From the NCBI RefSeq assembly GCF_029168945.1, contig NC_083604.1, forward strand, positions 5,572,812 through 5,636,811: a DNA stretch of 64,000 nucleotides, written 5' to 3'. Positions within the stretch are counted from its first letter, which is position 1, and every line of letters begins with the position of its first letter. The stretch comes from Cannabis sativa (Eukaryota; Streptophyta; Magnoliopsida; Rosales; Cannabaceae). The notes under the pieces were generated by a model. The model was not told the origin of the DNA. It did not search any database and saw only the letters and a list, made by a program, of their open reading frames with translations. Shown in pieces: positions 1 through 11,840 of this stretch. A program made the position numbers and the translations under genes.

Positions 1-41
1 GGTTTTTTTTTTTTTTCATATCGTTGTTTTAGTGAAAGTAA

Positions 42-328
42 CACTACAAAAAAACAATTATCTTTAGTGATAATTTTTTAGTCACAACAAAAGTTACTTG
101 TGACTAAAACATAATATGTAAATACAAGTAGTCACTAATTTAGTTTTAATCACAATAAGTATTGTGACTAAAAACACATTTAATCACAATAAATTGTAAT
201 TTTTATAACTAATACTTTTATTCACCGACCTTTTAGTCACAATATAAAAATAATAATTTATTATTTATTATAATTTTTTTATTTTAAGTTATAAGTTTTA
301 TTGTGATTAAGTAAAAAAATTTATAGTG
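42..328. mobile_element. CACTA-type MITE with 3-bp TSD
   Basis: The element begins CACTACAAAAAAAC and ends TTTATAGTG, which reads CACTATAAA on the other strand. It is flanked on both sides by TAA (39-41 and 329-331), the 3-bp duplication expected of CACTA elements. The interior is full of GTGACTAA/TTAGTCAC words in both orientations, probably subterminal transposase-binding repeats. It has no coding capacity, so it is a non-autonomous derivative. Related pieces lie at 7380-7686 and 8014-8092. Confidence 0.8.
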
Positions 329-876
329 TAATATATTGTTACTGAGTTTTGATTAATTATTGCTGTAGATAATATTTTTTGATAACATTTAATAAATATT
401 TTTGAAAAGAAAAAATAAATGTTTTTTAATTAACAAACTATAGGTTTAATATAATCACGTTTGTATAGTAATAGTTGGTAAATTATGAGATTAAGCACGG
501 TTCCCTAAGATATATTATTCTCTGTCTCTCTCTCTCTCTCTCTCTTCTCTTCTCTTCACTTTTTCATTGTATTTTTTGTCAAAGATTCGCGTGCATAACA
601 TAGATATGAGTAAATGAGTGTGTATGTGTAGTGTGTGTGTGAAATGACAATTTTTTTATCAACTTTTAGTTCAATACTATCATGAAAAGATCTCATTCAA
701 GGTAATATTTTGTCATGTTTATCTTCATAATTAATTAGTACTACTAATCCAAAATATTATAATCTCTTGCATGCCTTTTCTCCATTAATCAATATCATCA
801 ATTTGAACTAATACACCATAATTGTTATTTTTGTTGTATTATCATTTGTACTCGCATCAGCTTATAACTATATAAA
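329..876. other. Gene-free A+T-rich stretch with a (TC)n tract
   Basis: No coding signal is visible on either strand. A pyrimidine microsatellite of TC units, degrading to TCTTC, runs about 519-556. Nothing else is recognised. Confidence 0.6.
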
Positions 877-2530
877 CTAGCAAAAAGTTACGTGCGAGGC
901 ACGTATACTAAATTTTATGCTAGTTTTTTTTATATATTATTTGAAAGTGATACAATTAAAAATTAAAGAAAAAATATTATTAGTTATTAGGTGAGATTAT
1001 TATTATTATGTGTATCTAAATATTATAGTTTATAACATTGTCAATTAAAAGTGAATATCGAATGCAATATATTAGTGTTTCAGAAAACTTGATGATTTAA
1101 ATATGTTCTTAAGTTAATCTAAAAATAAACTAAAAATTAATATTCCAATACTTAAAGAAACATTACTTAAATGGGTGTAAGATAAAAAGAAAATTAAAAA
1201 TCAATCTCTAAATTGTTAATAAATATTGAAGATAGCATTTGTCTAAAAATTGTAGATAAGAAAACTAATGATAGTCATTGGTGGATTTCAATATTCATTT
1301 GCTTCGATAGAGAGTATAATTTTTGTATTTTGCACTTTTCATTCTAGCCAATCCGCATATATCTGGATTGTCCATTTTTTCGTTGATAAATTGAACATGC
1401 TATAAAAAAGTGAAAACCATGTTTAACAAAAAGTAATAGTATTCTATAACAAAATACTATTAAATTATTTGAAAATACTGTATTTTATTAAAATAAAACT
1501 CTATACGATTAAAATTTCATATTTATCTTTATTTAAAAAGAAAAAAAAATTAATAAAAAAAATGAAAAGTTTCTATTATTATCTCTAGTGCCTTTCTAGA
1601 TGTGAATAATAATGGTCTTTTCTTTCTTCTATATTCTTCTTTATTTTTTGTATATTGTGTTTGCAGCATATATGTAAATTATTACGTAACTTTAAAAAAC
1701 TTTGCTCCTGGAAACTAATGCATATGCCGAGCACTTAGAATCATTTGTTAGCTGTAAACTTTGTTGGGTTTTTTTCGCCGTTGATGCTTGGTTTTGTGAA
1801 CTTTGATAAAAAGTCACGCTTCTTTTTTATTATTATTATTACTTATATATTTTGTTATTAAGTTGTGAAGAAGAAAAAAGAGAAGTGCGGATTGGAATAT
1901 TATGTGTGATCCCATGGGAATGTCTAAATTGTAATAGGAAAAAGAATACAATAAATAATTAAAGAAAACCCAATCGTAGATGTACAATAGCAAAAACTCA
2001 ATCGTATTATTTTTTTTTTTTTTTTGATTTAATGGAATTTATTTTATTATATATAAATAAAAAGTGACCCAAAATTTCTCATAAACTATTTTACTTTTAA
2101 TATAAATAAAAGGGTAAATACCATTTTGGACCCTCTATTTTGCAAAAGTTACCAATTGGACCCTGTGTTTCATTAAATGACAAAATGGACCCTGTATTTT
2201 CTAAAATAGTAAAAATAGGACCCTGAGCTTAATTTTTGACAACTTTTTTTTTTAATACAACCAACTTGAAGACAATGCTTAATACAAACAGATACAAAAA
2301 ATGTAAACAGTTTTGTCATAGCATTTTTAGATCAGATTATAATTAAACTTTATTTTGACAAAAAAATCAATTCAGGTTCCTATTTGTACTATTTTAGAAA
2401 ATACAGGGTCAATTTTGTCATTTAACAAAATACAGAGTCCGATTGGTAATTTTTGCAAAACAGAGGGTCCAAAATAGTATTTACCCTAAATAAAAACTCA
2501 CACGTGAATTTCTCATATATTTATATATAT
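877..2530 (-). mobile_element. Helitron, copy 1 (5' end degraded)
   Basis: Read on the minus strand, this ends with a 6-bp stem ACGTGC/GCACGT around a 3-nt loop, then AACTTTTTG and CTAG, followed by T. That is the classic Helitron 3' end (hairpin, CTRR, insertion between A and T). The body closely matches the copy at 19922-21217 for about 1.2 kb, including a remnant of the RPA-like last exon around 1260-1390. The Helitron 5' terminus seen in the other copies is not preserved here. Homology runs to about 2530, and it is interrupted by the MITE at 2112-2486. The left boundary at 877 is firm and the right boundary is approximate. Confidence 0.7.
2112..2486. mobile_element. MULE-type MITE with 9-bp TSD
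   Basis: Terminal inverted repeats start GGGTAAATACCATTTTGGAC on the left; the right end reads GGGTAAATACTATTTTGGAC when reversed. A perfect 9-bp duplication TAAATAAAA flanks it (2103-2111 and 2487-2495), which is diagnostic of Mutator-like elements. It is non-coding and inserted within Helitron copy 1. Partial relatives lie at about 19440-19584 and 54690-54840, so the family is repeated in this window. Confidence 0.85.
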
Positions 2531-3479
2531 GAGTACTGTTGAAAGTCTAATAAGAATTTCTTATCATTTTGGTGAATAGTACTAGTAATAGTAGCAAAAT
2601 AAAGCTAAACCAACTATATTGATATTAGAATGATAAAAGAACAAATTTATTTGGTATTTAAGAGGCTCAGTTCTCTCCCAAGAACTAAACCTAAAGCTCA
2701 CTTAACCAAATGATTTCCTCGTCAACCCTTTCCGTACATTGTTTTATATACTACCTCAATACCACAGATCCATTTACCTTTATTATTTAATACTTTAAGG
2801 ACTAACAATTTGAAGATGTATGAAAGATTTGTAAGAAATAAGAAAAAACTTTGAAAAAGGAAAAGAAAAGAATTTGGAAGAGAAAGATTAGTTTCTACAT
2901 TGATTTAGCCAAAAAAAAAATGACATATATAAGCTTAGCAAGCTGTGTTTGCTGTCTCAAACTAACAAAAAACCATCCTAACAATCATATAGTTGTCTCA
3001 AGTTTAGGTAAAGTCATTTTTTAGCAAATTAATTGTTAAAATATTATTTAATTTAATTTGTTTATTTAAAGAAAATTAAATATTGATATTATTGTGTTAA
3101 TTTGTGGTTATAACTAATTTGAATTTATTATGTTTTACATAAAAGAGAATGAATTTTCTTTATGGAAGTTATTTAATATAGTTTATATTTGGTTATAATT
3201 GATTGGAATCAATCCTTGTTTAATATCTTCGGTGTTGACTTCGTTTTTAGTCAACGACGCATAATCAATAAAATGATAATTTAAGTATTTGAGATTATAA
3301 AAAACTGTAAACGACATACAAAATTTATAGAAGTTTAACCCCTTTTAGCGATAATAGTCTACTCTCTTTTTTGTTGTATTACTTTTACGAAAGTATATAA
3401 AGATCACAAGGTCTGCCCAGGTGAGTGTCTCAATGAAAATAGGAAAGTATCTCTAAAGATATTTTAGCGAATTCCAGTC
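2531..3479. other. Gene-free A+T-rich stretch
   Basis: No open frame with recognisable protein similarity, no clear inverted repeat and no RNA gene is seen here. Confidence 0.55.
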
Positions 3480-4374
3480 GGCCATTCACGCTTAGTGGCT
3501 CACATCGCTGAGCGCGAGGTGAGGTCTTGAGCCCATCCAGAGGTTTTGGTATTAGCTAGCCTGGTCAATACAAATTGGTGCCCAGGGACATTCTCCCTTC
3601 CACGTGTTAGCCTGCTAGATGCCATGTCATCAGTGAAAATTTTGGGATAACGTTTGTCCCTAAGTCCGCGTGGAAACTTATAGTTGTACGGGGGCTTTCT
3701 ATGCCTCACGTGTTGCACAACTAGGTGCACGTGTTTATGCCCACGTACTTGCACTGATATGTCATCAATCTTGCTTGAAGCGTGTGAATCATTCCTTGTC
3801 TCTTCAAATCTCTGGATTAATTGTGTTGCCTTAGAAACTGCATCTTAGGGATCGTGCACTTACAGTTACTCAAACTTGCAAATATTCCCGCTAAACTTCA
3901 ATAAAATTCTTCGGATCTGCCTCCACGAAAACCCCCAACATAGTTCCCTATTGCTTTAAGCATTGTGTCAAACATAAAGCCTGGGACAAAACCCCATGAA
4001 TCTGCACCCACATGTACAATCTGTTTACGGAAATTATCTCCTTCATTAAGTCGTTCCAATATTTGTTGTTGGTTACATGTTCACGGGCTACCCTCAATAA
4101 CCCGTTGAATATCCATCTCATGGAAGAATTGGAACAAGAACAGGTTATTCTCAAGTTGCTTCACATACATACTCATTCTTGGTTTCCATAAAGAAGCTAA
4201 TTGATTCTGAACAAATTCCAAATCCATCAACTTGCCAGACAAAAACTTTCTCACTAAACACCACCGCGCATTGAAACTATAGTTTATTTCAATTTCCTCC
4301 CCCACCTCGTAGCATCCTTGTACTTCCTCTTCCAACGTTAGTTTAACACAACATTCTTCAAGACTCTGAACCAA
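3480..4374 (-). pseudogene. Broken LINE (L1-type) ORF1, DUF4283 region
   Basis: Minus-strand translation from 4374 downward gives a DUF4283-like gag domain of plant L1 elements. It has an acidic LTLEEE start, ARWCLVRKFLSGKLMD, NQLASLWKPRMSMYVKQLE, then LFLFQFFHEMDIQRVIEGSP. The reading frame then shifts: a following segment (about 3790-4150) continues the same domain in another frame (WVQIH, then GFVPGF). Around 3500-3754 a further open stretch contains KIFTDDMAS, plausibly the tail of the same ORF. Frameshifts and stops show it is dead. No reverse transcriptase is seen adjacent, so the element is truncated. The family is clear in the first 97 residues and much less clear in the remainder. 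Confidence 0.65.
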
Positions 4375-5199
4375 TGAGTTATACTGGATGTCGTATAAAA
4401 GAATACAGAACTACAATTCTTCGCAGAAAAATATCAAAACTATGTCATTAGACAAAACTTATAAAGTGCTTCACTCCTTTGGTCACACGAAACCACGCCA
4501 CTGACTTTTTCTTTTCTTTAGTACACAACACAAAACACATTTGTTAACTTTAAGTTTAAGATACACATGAAAAGATAACAAACAATTTTTTTTGTTATAA
4601 AATAAAATATAATTAATACTAAGTTGATTCATTTTAATTCTTCCATGTTTGAAATATTAAAAATTATTAATATATATATAATTTGGTCAAAACATATATA
4701 TTTTTATATCTTGAAATAAATAAATAAAGTTACCATATTATTCCTTTTCCCTATCCAATAATGGTCGGTTGCCTAATAAACTTGAGTTTGATCAAGATAG
4801 CAAATAGCTATAATATATCTTGATCATCCAAAAAGACAAAGTAATTAGCTATAAAAATCGATCGATGTATCATTCAACAATATTAAAGCTAATTTTCTTT
4901 CAATCATTACTTATTGTATTTAATTTTATGGACCAAAACAAATTATTATTATGAAGATGCAATGTAATGTTGAGAACAGTAGCCGTTAGATTAATTTCTT
5001 TTTCTTTTCTTCTTTTTCCTTTTTCGTTAATATATACTTTACCTGAAACAGTGGACCAAGATTATATATATAAAGATTATATATAATCTGTACTTATAAT
5101 AAGGATTTTTAGGTGGCCTAATCATGGTATATAGTTGAAACCTGGGTTTGTTTTCTCATCCAAATTTTTCTTCTTTATCGAAAGAATAATATTTATATA
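4375..5199. other. Gene-free A+T-rich stretch
   Basis: No supported gene. It contains scattered TATATA runs and ends at the A that immediately precedes the Helitron 5' terminus at 5200. Confidence 0.55.
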
Positions 5200-6634
5200 T
5201 CTATTCTATATAAAGTGTGTCTACAAAAAGCAACTTAAAGCATTATAATAATTATGCTGCTTTGTACATGCTGCGACAAAAAGGAATGTCAATCTTATTA
5301 ATTTCTCCATGTTTTAGCTATTAATGCAAACTAGAAAAAGAAAAATATTTACTAAAACCCACCAAAACTTATCATAATTAAACTTGAGGTATTAGATGCA
5401 AAAATAAATAAATCAGAGAGTACATTACTACACTGTTTTTGATCACGTGCTCATAAATTAGAAGCACAATTAAATATATTAGCGAAATAGTGACTAACAT
5501 CCAAATTTCAGAGTTGACGAAAAATCTACAACTGAATGAGGTAAAGACTACTAAAACTTTTGTTTCAATATCTTACTATTATTAACACCATTTGATTTGG
5601 ATGTAGAAAAAATATTTTTGGATTGAGGCGACAATAAAAATAACTGATATTGTCCAGAGTTTTTATTACATGTCATGTGATGCATGTCATAAAAAAATAG
5701 ATTTATACAATCGCAATGAAAAAATTATATGTGACAAGCCAACATGCGACCAGGAAGAATTTCCTACACCACGGTATATTACAAAAAACATATCATGTTA
5801 TTGAAATTAAGTTAAAATAATAATAAAAAAAAGATACTAAAAAATCTTATTATGTATTTTACAGTGCTATAGCATATGTTGAACTTGATGACAATACAAA
5901 GAGCCTATCTGCTATCATGTTCGCAGATATTGTGGAAAAAATATTTTCGTGTACTGCTGCCCAACTAATGAAATATACTGCAAAGGTGTAATTTTAAAAA
6001 AATAAAATAGTTTTACATGCCTTTCAACAGTTGATTTTTTTAATTAAATTATAAGCTATGCACACCATGTCTAATCATTTTAAATGAAAATACATCACGG
6101 TTTGCAGGAACACCGAAAAAATGGACAATCCAGATATATGCGGACCTGACTAGAATGAAAAGTACAAAATACAAAAATTACACTATTGTCTCTATCGAAG
6201 CAAATGAAGATTGAAATCCAGTACCAATGACTATCATTAGTTTTCTTATCTACAATTTTTAGACAAATGCTATCTTCAATTATCAATAATTTAGAGATTG
6301 ATTTTTAATTTTCTTTTGATCTTACACCCATATAAGTAATGTTTCTTTAAGTATTGAAATATCAATTTTAAATTTATTTTTGGATTAACTTAAGAACAAT
6401 ATATTTAAATCATCAAGCTTTCTTAAACATTAATATATTGCATTCGATATTCACTTTTAATTGACAATATTATAAGCTATAATATTTAGATACACATAAT
6501 AATAATCTCACCTAATAATTAATAATATTTTTTCTTTAATTTTTAATTGTATCACTTTCAACTAACATAGAAAAAAACTAGCATAAAATTTAGTATACGT
6601 GCAAGTACGTGCCTTGCACGTAGCTTTTTGCTAG
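5200..6634 (+). mobile_element. Helitron, copy 2 (complete ends)
   Basis: The 5' end is TCTATTCTATATAAAGTGTG and the 3' end is the hairpin ACGTGC-CTT-GCACGT, then AGCTTTTTG and CTAG. The flanks are A (5199) and T (6635), matching Helitron insertion between A and T without target duplication. At 1435 bp it is non-autonomous: no Rep/helicase is visible. It is inverted relative to the copies at 877, 19922 and 52391. It alone retains two well-preserved exons of an RPA1-like gene (5607-5985). The 3' half, about 6095-6630, is shared with copies 1 and 3. Confidence 0.8.
5607..5985 (+). pseudogene. RPA1-like OB-fold/zinc-ribbon exons inside a Helitron
   Basis: Exon a (about 5607-5773, after a TGTAG acceptor) reads FWIEATIKITDIVQSFYY followed by a zinc ribbon CDACHKK...C..PTC. 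Exon b (5865-5985) reads AIAYVELDDNTKSLSAIMFA and continues to AAQLMKYTAK. Splicing at GT 5774 and AG 5864 keeps the frame. The Cys pairs and the VELDD-SLSA segment match the C-terminal DNA-binding domain of replication protein A large subunit (Rep_fac-A_C), which plant Helitrons are known to carry. A possible third exon after 6108 reads KKWTIQIYADLTRMK, but it is out of phase with the simplest splice model. No N-terminal RPA domains are visible, so this is a remnant rather than a working gene. Confidence 0.65.

Positions 6635-6662
<28 letters not shown>
6635..6662. repeat. (TA)n microsatellite
   Basis: About 14 TA units directly after the Helitron CTAG terminus. This may have been the A/T-rich target site. 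Confidence 0.9.
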
Positions 6663-6669
<7 letters not shown>

Positions 6670-7379
6670 TAAACATTGATCAATAGAGACTGCTACTTTT
6701 TTGAAATTTCAATCCCAATGGGACAGGATATATATGGGAGAGTCTATATATTATATATAATAATAATGAAATGGTAATCATTGAGGCCCCATCTTTACAG
6801 CAATTGATACCAAAAATATATAATTGGTCAATATATATATATTTTTTTTTGAATAGAAAAATAATATATTACCTAAGAAGAAAAAAAAAAGTAAAAGCTG
6901 ATTTCAATAGCAAATAATGTTTAACTGTATAAGGCTAAGCTAGCTTAATTAATGAATTAACCTGTAATTGGTAATGGAGTTGTTTTAAGGTTAGCCTTTC
7001 GAAAAAGTAATAATAATAATCTGATATCAGATCAAATCAAACTGTATAATAAATAAATAAATTTTCAAATATTTATGGCCAAAATTGTACAAGTAGTGAT
7101 TATTAGGTCACCTAAGTAGGACGCCCTAGTTTGTTGAATCTTATGGGCCACTTATAGTACGACACATAGATGATTATATAACAAGTGTTCTTCACCATAC
7201 GATGTACCCAAAAATATTAATATTAATAAGAGAAAAATGCCCTGTTTATTACACTAATAATTATTGTTCTTTTTTTTCGAACAAAGCCTAATTATTGTAT
7301 TGTATCACTCCTATATTTTTGTTTTTTTTAAAAAATAAAAAAAATATATGATTAAATAACTATTATTAAGTTGGTTATA
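6663..7379. other. Gene-free A+T-rich stretch
   Basis: No gene, RNA or bounded repeat could be supported here. Confidence 0.5.
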
Positions 7380-7686
7380 CTTAATTAAAAATTGTGTTGT
7401 GACTCATTTAGTGAGAAATTTTTAGTTATAACAAAAATAAAATTTGTAACTTTTTTAGTCACAATTTAAAAAGTATTTAATTGTGACTAAATATGGTATT
7501 AATTAGATACAAGTTGTTAAAACTAAAAATACATTTAGTCACAATAAATTGTGATTTTTGTGACTAATACTTTAATCACGGACTTTTTAGTCACAACGTA
7601 AGAATGACAATTTATAATTAGTCACAATTTTTTTACTTTTAGTTACAAGTTTTGTTGTGAGTAAAAGTAATATTTTTTGTAGTAGT
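7380..7686. mobile_element. Degraded CACTA-type MITE
   Basis: The interior carries the same TTAGTCACAA / TTGTGACTAA words as the element at 42-328, in the same order. The right end reads TTTTTTGTAGTAG, whose reverse resembles CACTACAAAAAA with one change. The left terminus has no CACTA and no target duplication was found, so both boundaries are approximate. Confidence 0.5.
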
Positions 7687-8013
7687 ATTTTTTTTTAAAT
7701 AGATATTAGAGGACATACTAGTATTAGACATTATTAGTGCCTTTTAACATTTCTTGTAGTAGTCATATAATAGGGACAATGTAGAAATATTTATATTTTT
7801 GGTATTTCAAAAAATTATCTATTATTAACTCTTTTTTTTTTTTGGAATAATTTCTGATTATTGAAAGCATAGTTCAAAGATAGAAAAGTTTCAATTATAA
7901 CTTCTCTAAAACTTCTCTAAGCGCTAAAATTAGAAACATCGTTTGACAATGAAAATGTTCCTATGGTAAAATTTTCCATTTTTATTCACTTCAGAAAATT
8001 CTGTAAGCAAATT
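7687..8013. other. Gene-free A+T-rich stretch
   Basis: Nothing supportable. The words ATTAGTGCCTTTTAACATTTC near 7734 resemble the end of the MITE at about 58193-58356, suggesting another degraded copy. Confidence 0.4.
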
Positions 8014-8092
8014 CACTACAAATTTTTTTTAGTGTTAGTCACAATAAAACTTGTGATTAAAAGTAAAAAAATTGTGACTAATAATTATACCA
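8014..8092. mobile_element. Terminal fragment of a CACTA-type MITE
   Basis: Begins CACTACAAATTTTTTTTAG and continues into TTAGTCACAATAAAACTTGT, the same subterminal words as 42-328. No opposite terminus was found, so this is a truncated end. Confidence 0.5.
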
Positions 8093-9252
8093 AATTAGTT
8101 ATTATTAGCAGCATAATTTAAATTTCTATAAGTTTTACAACTGCCCAACAAATTAGAGAGTCCATATATAGTTAGATTGTTGCTGGTCCTAGCTGATCGT
8201 GTACAAATTTGGCTAAGACAGTCAGTCAAAATCAAACATAAAATCACTGAAAGCTAGAAAACTCATAATATATAGTAATTCTTAAAGAAGAAGAAGAAGA
8301 AGATAATTGAAGAGTGAGTATAGCATATTTTGATCAGAGAATTGGGCTCCATTTGCCAGAGTACACACAGAAATTGTTTGTATATTATTATTAGCCTTAT
8401 TGAGCATTTTGTACTCTTCCCAATTTCATCACACCACACATTAAATAGTTATAACCTTATGTAATAATAAAAGAGACAAACCCATCTGACTTTGTACCAT
8501 ATAGTATCCAATACTTTGCTCATTAATTAATTCTTCTAATTCCCAACAACAACATGTGAAGATTGTCTCTCAAACTATATATATAAATATGTGCCTTAGT
8601 TAATTGGTGTTTTTTTGTAACTAATAACACACACAGTTAGTCACTGAGGAGAGACTACACTACTACTACTACTACTGAGTAATGGCCCCATAAAAGAGCC
8701 TAATGGCCAGTTGGTAAGGGAACATTGACAATACCATACTAACTAAAATCTAAAAACACTTACAAATCACACTAGCTAGCTACTTCCACTGCACACGTGT
8801 GTGTGGGCTTTTCAACTAGCCAAAACCCAAAACAAAACCCTTCTCTTGTCTCTAATAAAAAAAAATCTCACGTGAGGATATAATTGTAAGTTGTCACCAT
8901 GTGACCTCTAATATATTTAAATATTATAACCTTTGTCTCTAACTATAAACTAAACTATGCCAGCCATAGCTATTACTTATTAGCTATAGCTATACATTTT
9001 CTCCGTTTGAGCTTAACTGATGATTTACTTAATAAATGCTGTATAGTAACTAAGTCTTTTCTGGGCCCATCAATCCTTGGGAAACTGATGTTCTTGGGCT
9101 CCTCTGTTTTGGGTTTACTGTTCATAGTTTGTTTTGGGTTTTCCTTTTGTTATGAGAATGTGTTTTTATCACTTTTGTCTTTCTAAGAGTTTGATTTGAG
9201 AAATGCTAAAGATCACTCTATAGTAGTATCTAACATCCTATATTATTATTAA
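8093..9252. other. Gene-free stretch before the MULE
   Basis: It contains short GAA (about 8286) and CTA (about 8658) trinucleotide runs, but no coding frame with recognisable content on either strand. The last nine bases (9244-9252, TATTATTAA) are the left target duplication of the MULE that follows. Confidence 0.55.
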
Positions 9253-9298
9253 GGAATTTTTACATAAAATACCATTTTTTTTATGTTTTTTAACATTT

Positions 9299-9386
9299 AT
9301 ACGGTACCATAATTTCAGTTTTTAATTTTACCATTTTTTTTAAACTTCTATACGGTTTCTTATTAAAAAATTATATCATATACGGT
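9299..9386 (+). repeat. Three ATACGGT subterminal motifs, left MULE end
   Basis: ATACGGT occurs at 9299-9305, 9350-9356 and 9380-9386. The mirror motif ACCGTAT occurs three times at the other end. These are candidate transposase-binding sites. Confidence 0.7.
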
Positions 9387-9617
9387 TTTGGTTTTTATCA
9401 TATAACTGCCTACACGTTTCCCTCTAATATGTCAAATTTCAATCACTTCCCTGTCAGTTACTATTATCTAACCCACTCCCTCGATATTATCATTATATTT
9501 TGAATTTCATATTTTATATCATTCTTATCTTCCTCTTCTTCTTCTTTCTGATCATCGAGTTCTTACTCCTTTTTTTTTTTACTTGTTGTTTCTGCGATTT
9601 TTCCTTGTTTTTGAGTA

Positions 9618-11225
9618 ATGGTTGTTACTCGATCTCGTTCGAGTTCATTGTCCCCTTCTCCTAAGAAATCCAAAAAAAAGTCTATGAAAGAATCTAAACC
9701 AAAATCAGTTGCTCAAACTTCTTCAAAACCCCCTAAGCAGAAATCTAAAGTTGTGGTTGCTATTGGTGAGCCTTCATCTGGTGATGCTAGGAAAGCTAAG
9801 AGGAAGAGGATTGATAATGATGATGATTTTATTTCTGTTCGTCCTAGAAAGGTATTTTTAATTTTTTTTATATATTTTTCTTGTTGATCTGCTGTTTTCA
9901 TGTTGTTGATTATTTTTTTATTTGACTGTTATTTTGTTTGTTTATTTCTTTAATTTTTTGGGTTTAGAGTTTTTTCTATGTTCTTTTTATGTTGTGGGTT
10001 TCAATCTGATTGTTTTTCAACTTATTGTTCTATGTTCTTAGTTTTTTTACTTATTCCTTTTTTATTTTGTTCATATTTCTTCAATTCTATTCTAGGTTCT
10101 ATATGTATTTTTTTTTGTTGCTTTTTTGTTGATATAGTGTTTCTGTTTAAACGTAGAGATTTTTTTGTTGTATTAAGTTTTTTTCAATGTGTTTTTGTTC
10201 AATTTTTGATGGAAATTTATTTTTACATACATTGTGATTGTTTTCATTTAATTTTGTTATTTTTCTGTTTAATTATATGTTTTTTGATTGTTTTTTGTTT
10301 TTGTTTTTTGTTTTTTAGATTTGTTTCCATTTCTATTTTTAAAAAATTAAAGTATATCATCTGTTTTTTTTTTTCATTTTTTTTAGTTATTGTTATTTTT
10401 TTGAGTTTATAATTTGTTTATTTTTTTGGTGTTAGTTATTTTTTTGTTTATGGATTGTTTAATTATGTTTATTTTTATAGTTATTGTAGTTTTTATGTTT
10501 AATTGATTTTACTATTTTATTTTTCAATTATGGGATAATAAATTTGGTAATGAAGATTTTCATACCACACGAGTGACTTTTACTTGCTCGTTTAAAATCA
10601 TTGAAACTATCATTTTTATTTTGATCCCCAAACATAATGAATTGTTTGGACAAACTGTTTTTGAGTTCTTTTTAAGAACTCCTTCTTATGTTATGCAACA
10701 CAGTTGTTCCATAGTTTGTTTTTTTAGGGAGGTTGTCCAGCCGAATGAAAATGAGATGTGGTTTAATGCTGCTGGTCGGATGCTAAGGTTTAGCATTGAG
10801 GAGTTCGCTTTGGTTTCAGCCTTGATTGTTCGGGTTAATGTGACATGTTGCACCTTTCCCTATTGTCAATGCTGAAGTACTTCCTGAACAAGTGGATAAG
10901 TATGAATGTTAATTGTTTCTGTTTTGTTTTATTTTTGTTGTTTTTATGTTTATTTAACATCTCTAACATTGATTCTTTGTTTTTTGTTGTTTCTAGTGAT
11001 TGTGGTGCGTTTGTTGCTGCTTTTGCTGAGTATTTCATTGAGGGAAAGAATATTCCAGCTGATTTTGATGTTGAGGAGTATCGCCTTAGGCTTTCTGTAT
11101 TGCTATACAAGTTTAGACTTATGTAACAGATTGACAATGTTGAAAGTGAGCCAGAAAGCCCACCTAAATTTCCAAAGAAGACGAAGGCAAAAGCTAAAGC
11201 AAAAGCGAGAGCAAAAGCGAAGTGA
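9618..11225 (+). pseudogene. Broken DUF1985/Ulp1-type gene carried by the MULE
   Basis: The first exon (9618 to about 9852) starts MVVTRSRSSSLSPSPKKSKK and is Lys/Ser-rich, ending at a plausible GT donor. About 10573-10840 reads FREVVQPNENEMWFNAAGRM and then FSIEEFALVSALI, typical of the DUF1985 domain next to Ulp1-like proteases in plant transposons. About 10997-11126 reads SDCGAFVAAFAEYFIEGKN, the catalytic-Cys segment of a C48 (Ulp1) SUMO-protease-like domain. The preceding catalytic His and Asp segments are absent. A stop follows RLM, and the same frame then continues with a tail ending in alternating Lys-Ala (KAKAKARAKAK) up to 11225. The missing residues, internal loss and in-frame stop indicate a pseudogene. 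The long T-rich gap 9890-10560 is probably intronic. Confidence 0.65.
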
Positions 11226-11840
11226 TTTGAATTCAAGAAAAATACTCTATGTGTTATCTTCTGTTGTTTAGCCAGGATATGATATTATACGTTGATCTTT
11301 TGCTGGAGGCTTTTGTATGTTTTTTTTTTTTTTATGTTGTTTAGCCAGAACTTAAAGCAACTGTTGGTGTATTGCTTATGGTTATTTTTATGTTTTTTTT
11401 TTGTATTATTAGCCTAAACTACACAGCAATGTTGGTTCATTACTGAATCTTTATATTCTATATAATGTTGATATTATATACAGTTGTGATTTTAATTTTA
11501 TTATTATTTTTTTTCTTTGTATTTCAAATGATCTTTAACATTTTTTATACAATGGTAAGACAAAAAAAATTAACATGTACATCTGTTTTCAAATGTATTT
11601 TTATAAATCAACCAATTTCTATATGTTTAATAGTTTACAACTTTAATTTTGCCATTCTATGAAATTCAAAACTAAACACTTCATTATCAATTCAATTCAG
11701 TTAAAATGTATTTCAGAGTTTATTTATTCAATAGAAACCAAATTCAAAGTTATTCATCTGTTTTCCTTTTTGTATATGTAAAAATGTTTTATTTATGTTG
11801 TATTTATGTTGTTGTAATGTTCTGTAGCTTTTGTTGTTTT

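Noticed and set aside
6095..6286. 63-codon minus-strand frame
   Set aside because: It is antisense to the RPA-like third exon of the Helitron, which explains its openness.
9978..10412. 144-codon open frame rich in Phe, Leu and Cys
   Set aside because: It is translation of a T-rich low-complexity tract, probably intronic; there is no plausible membrane-protein family or codon signal.
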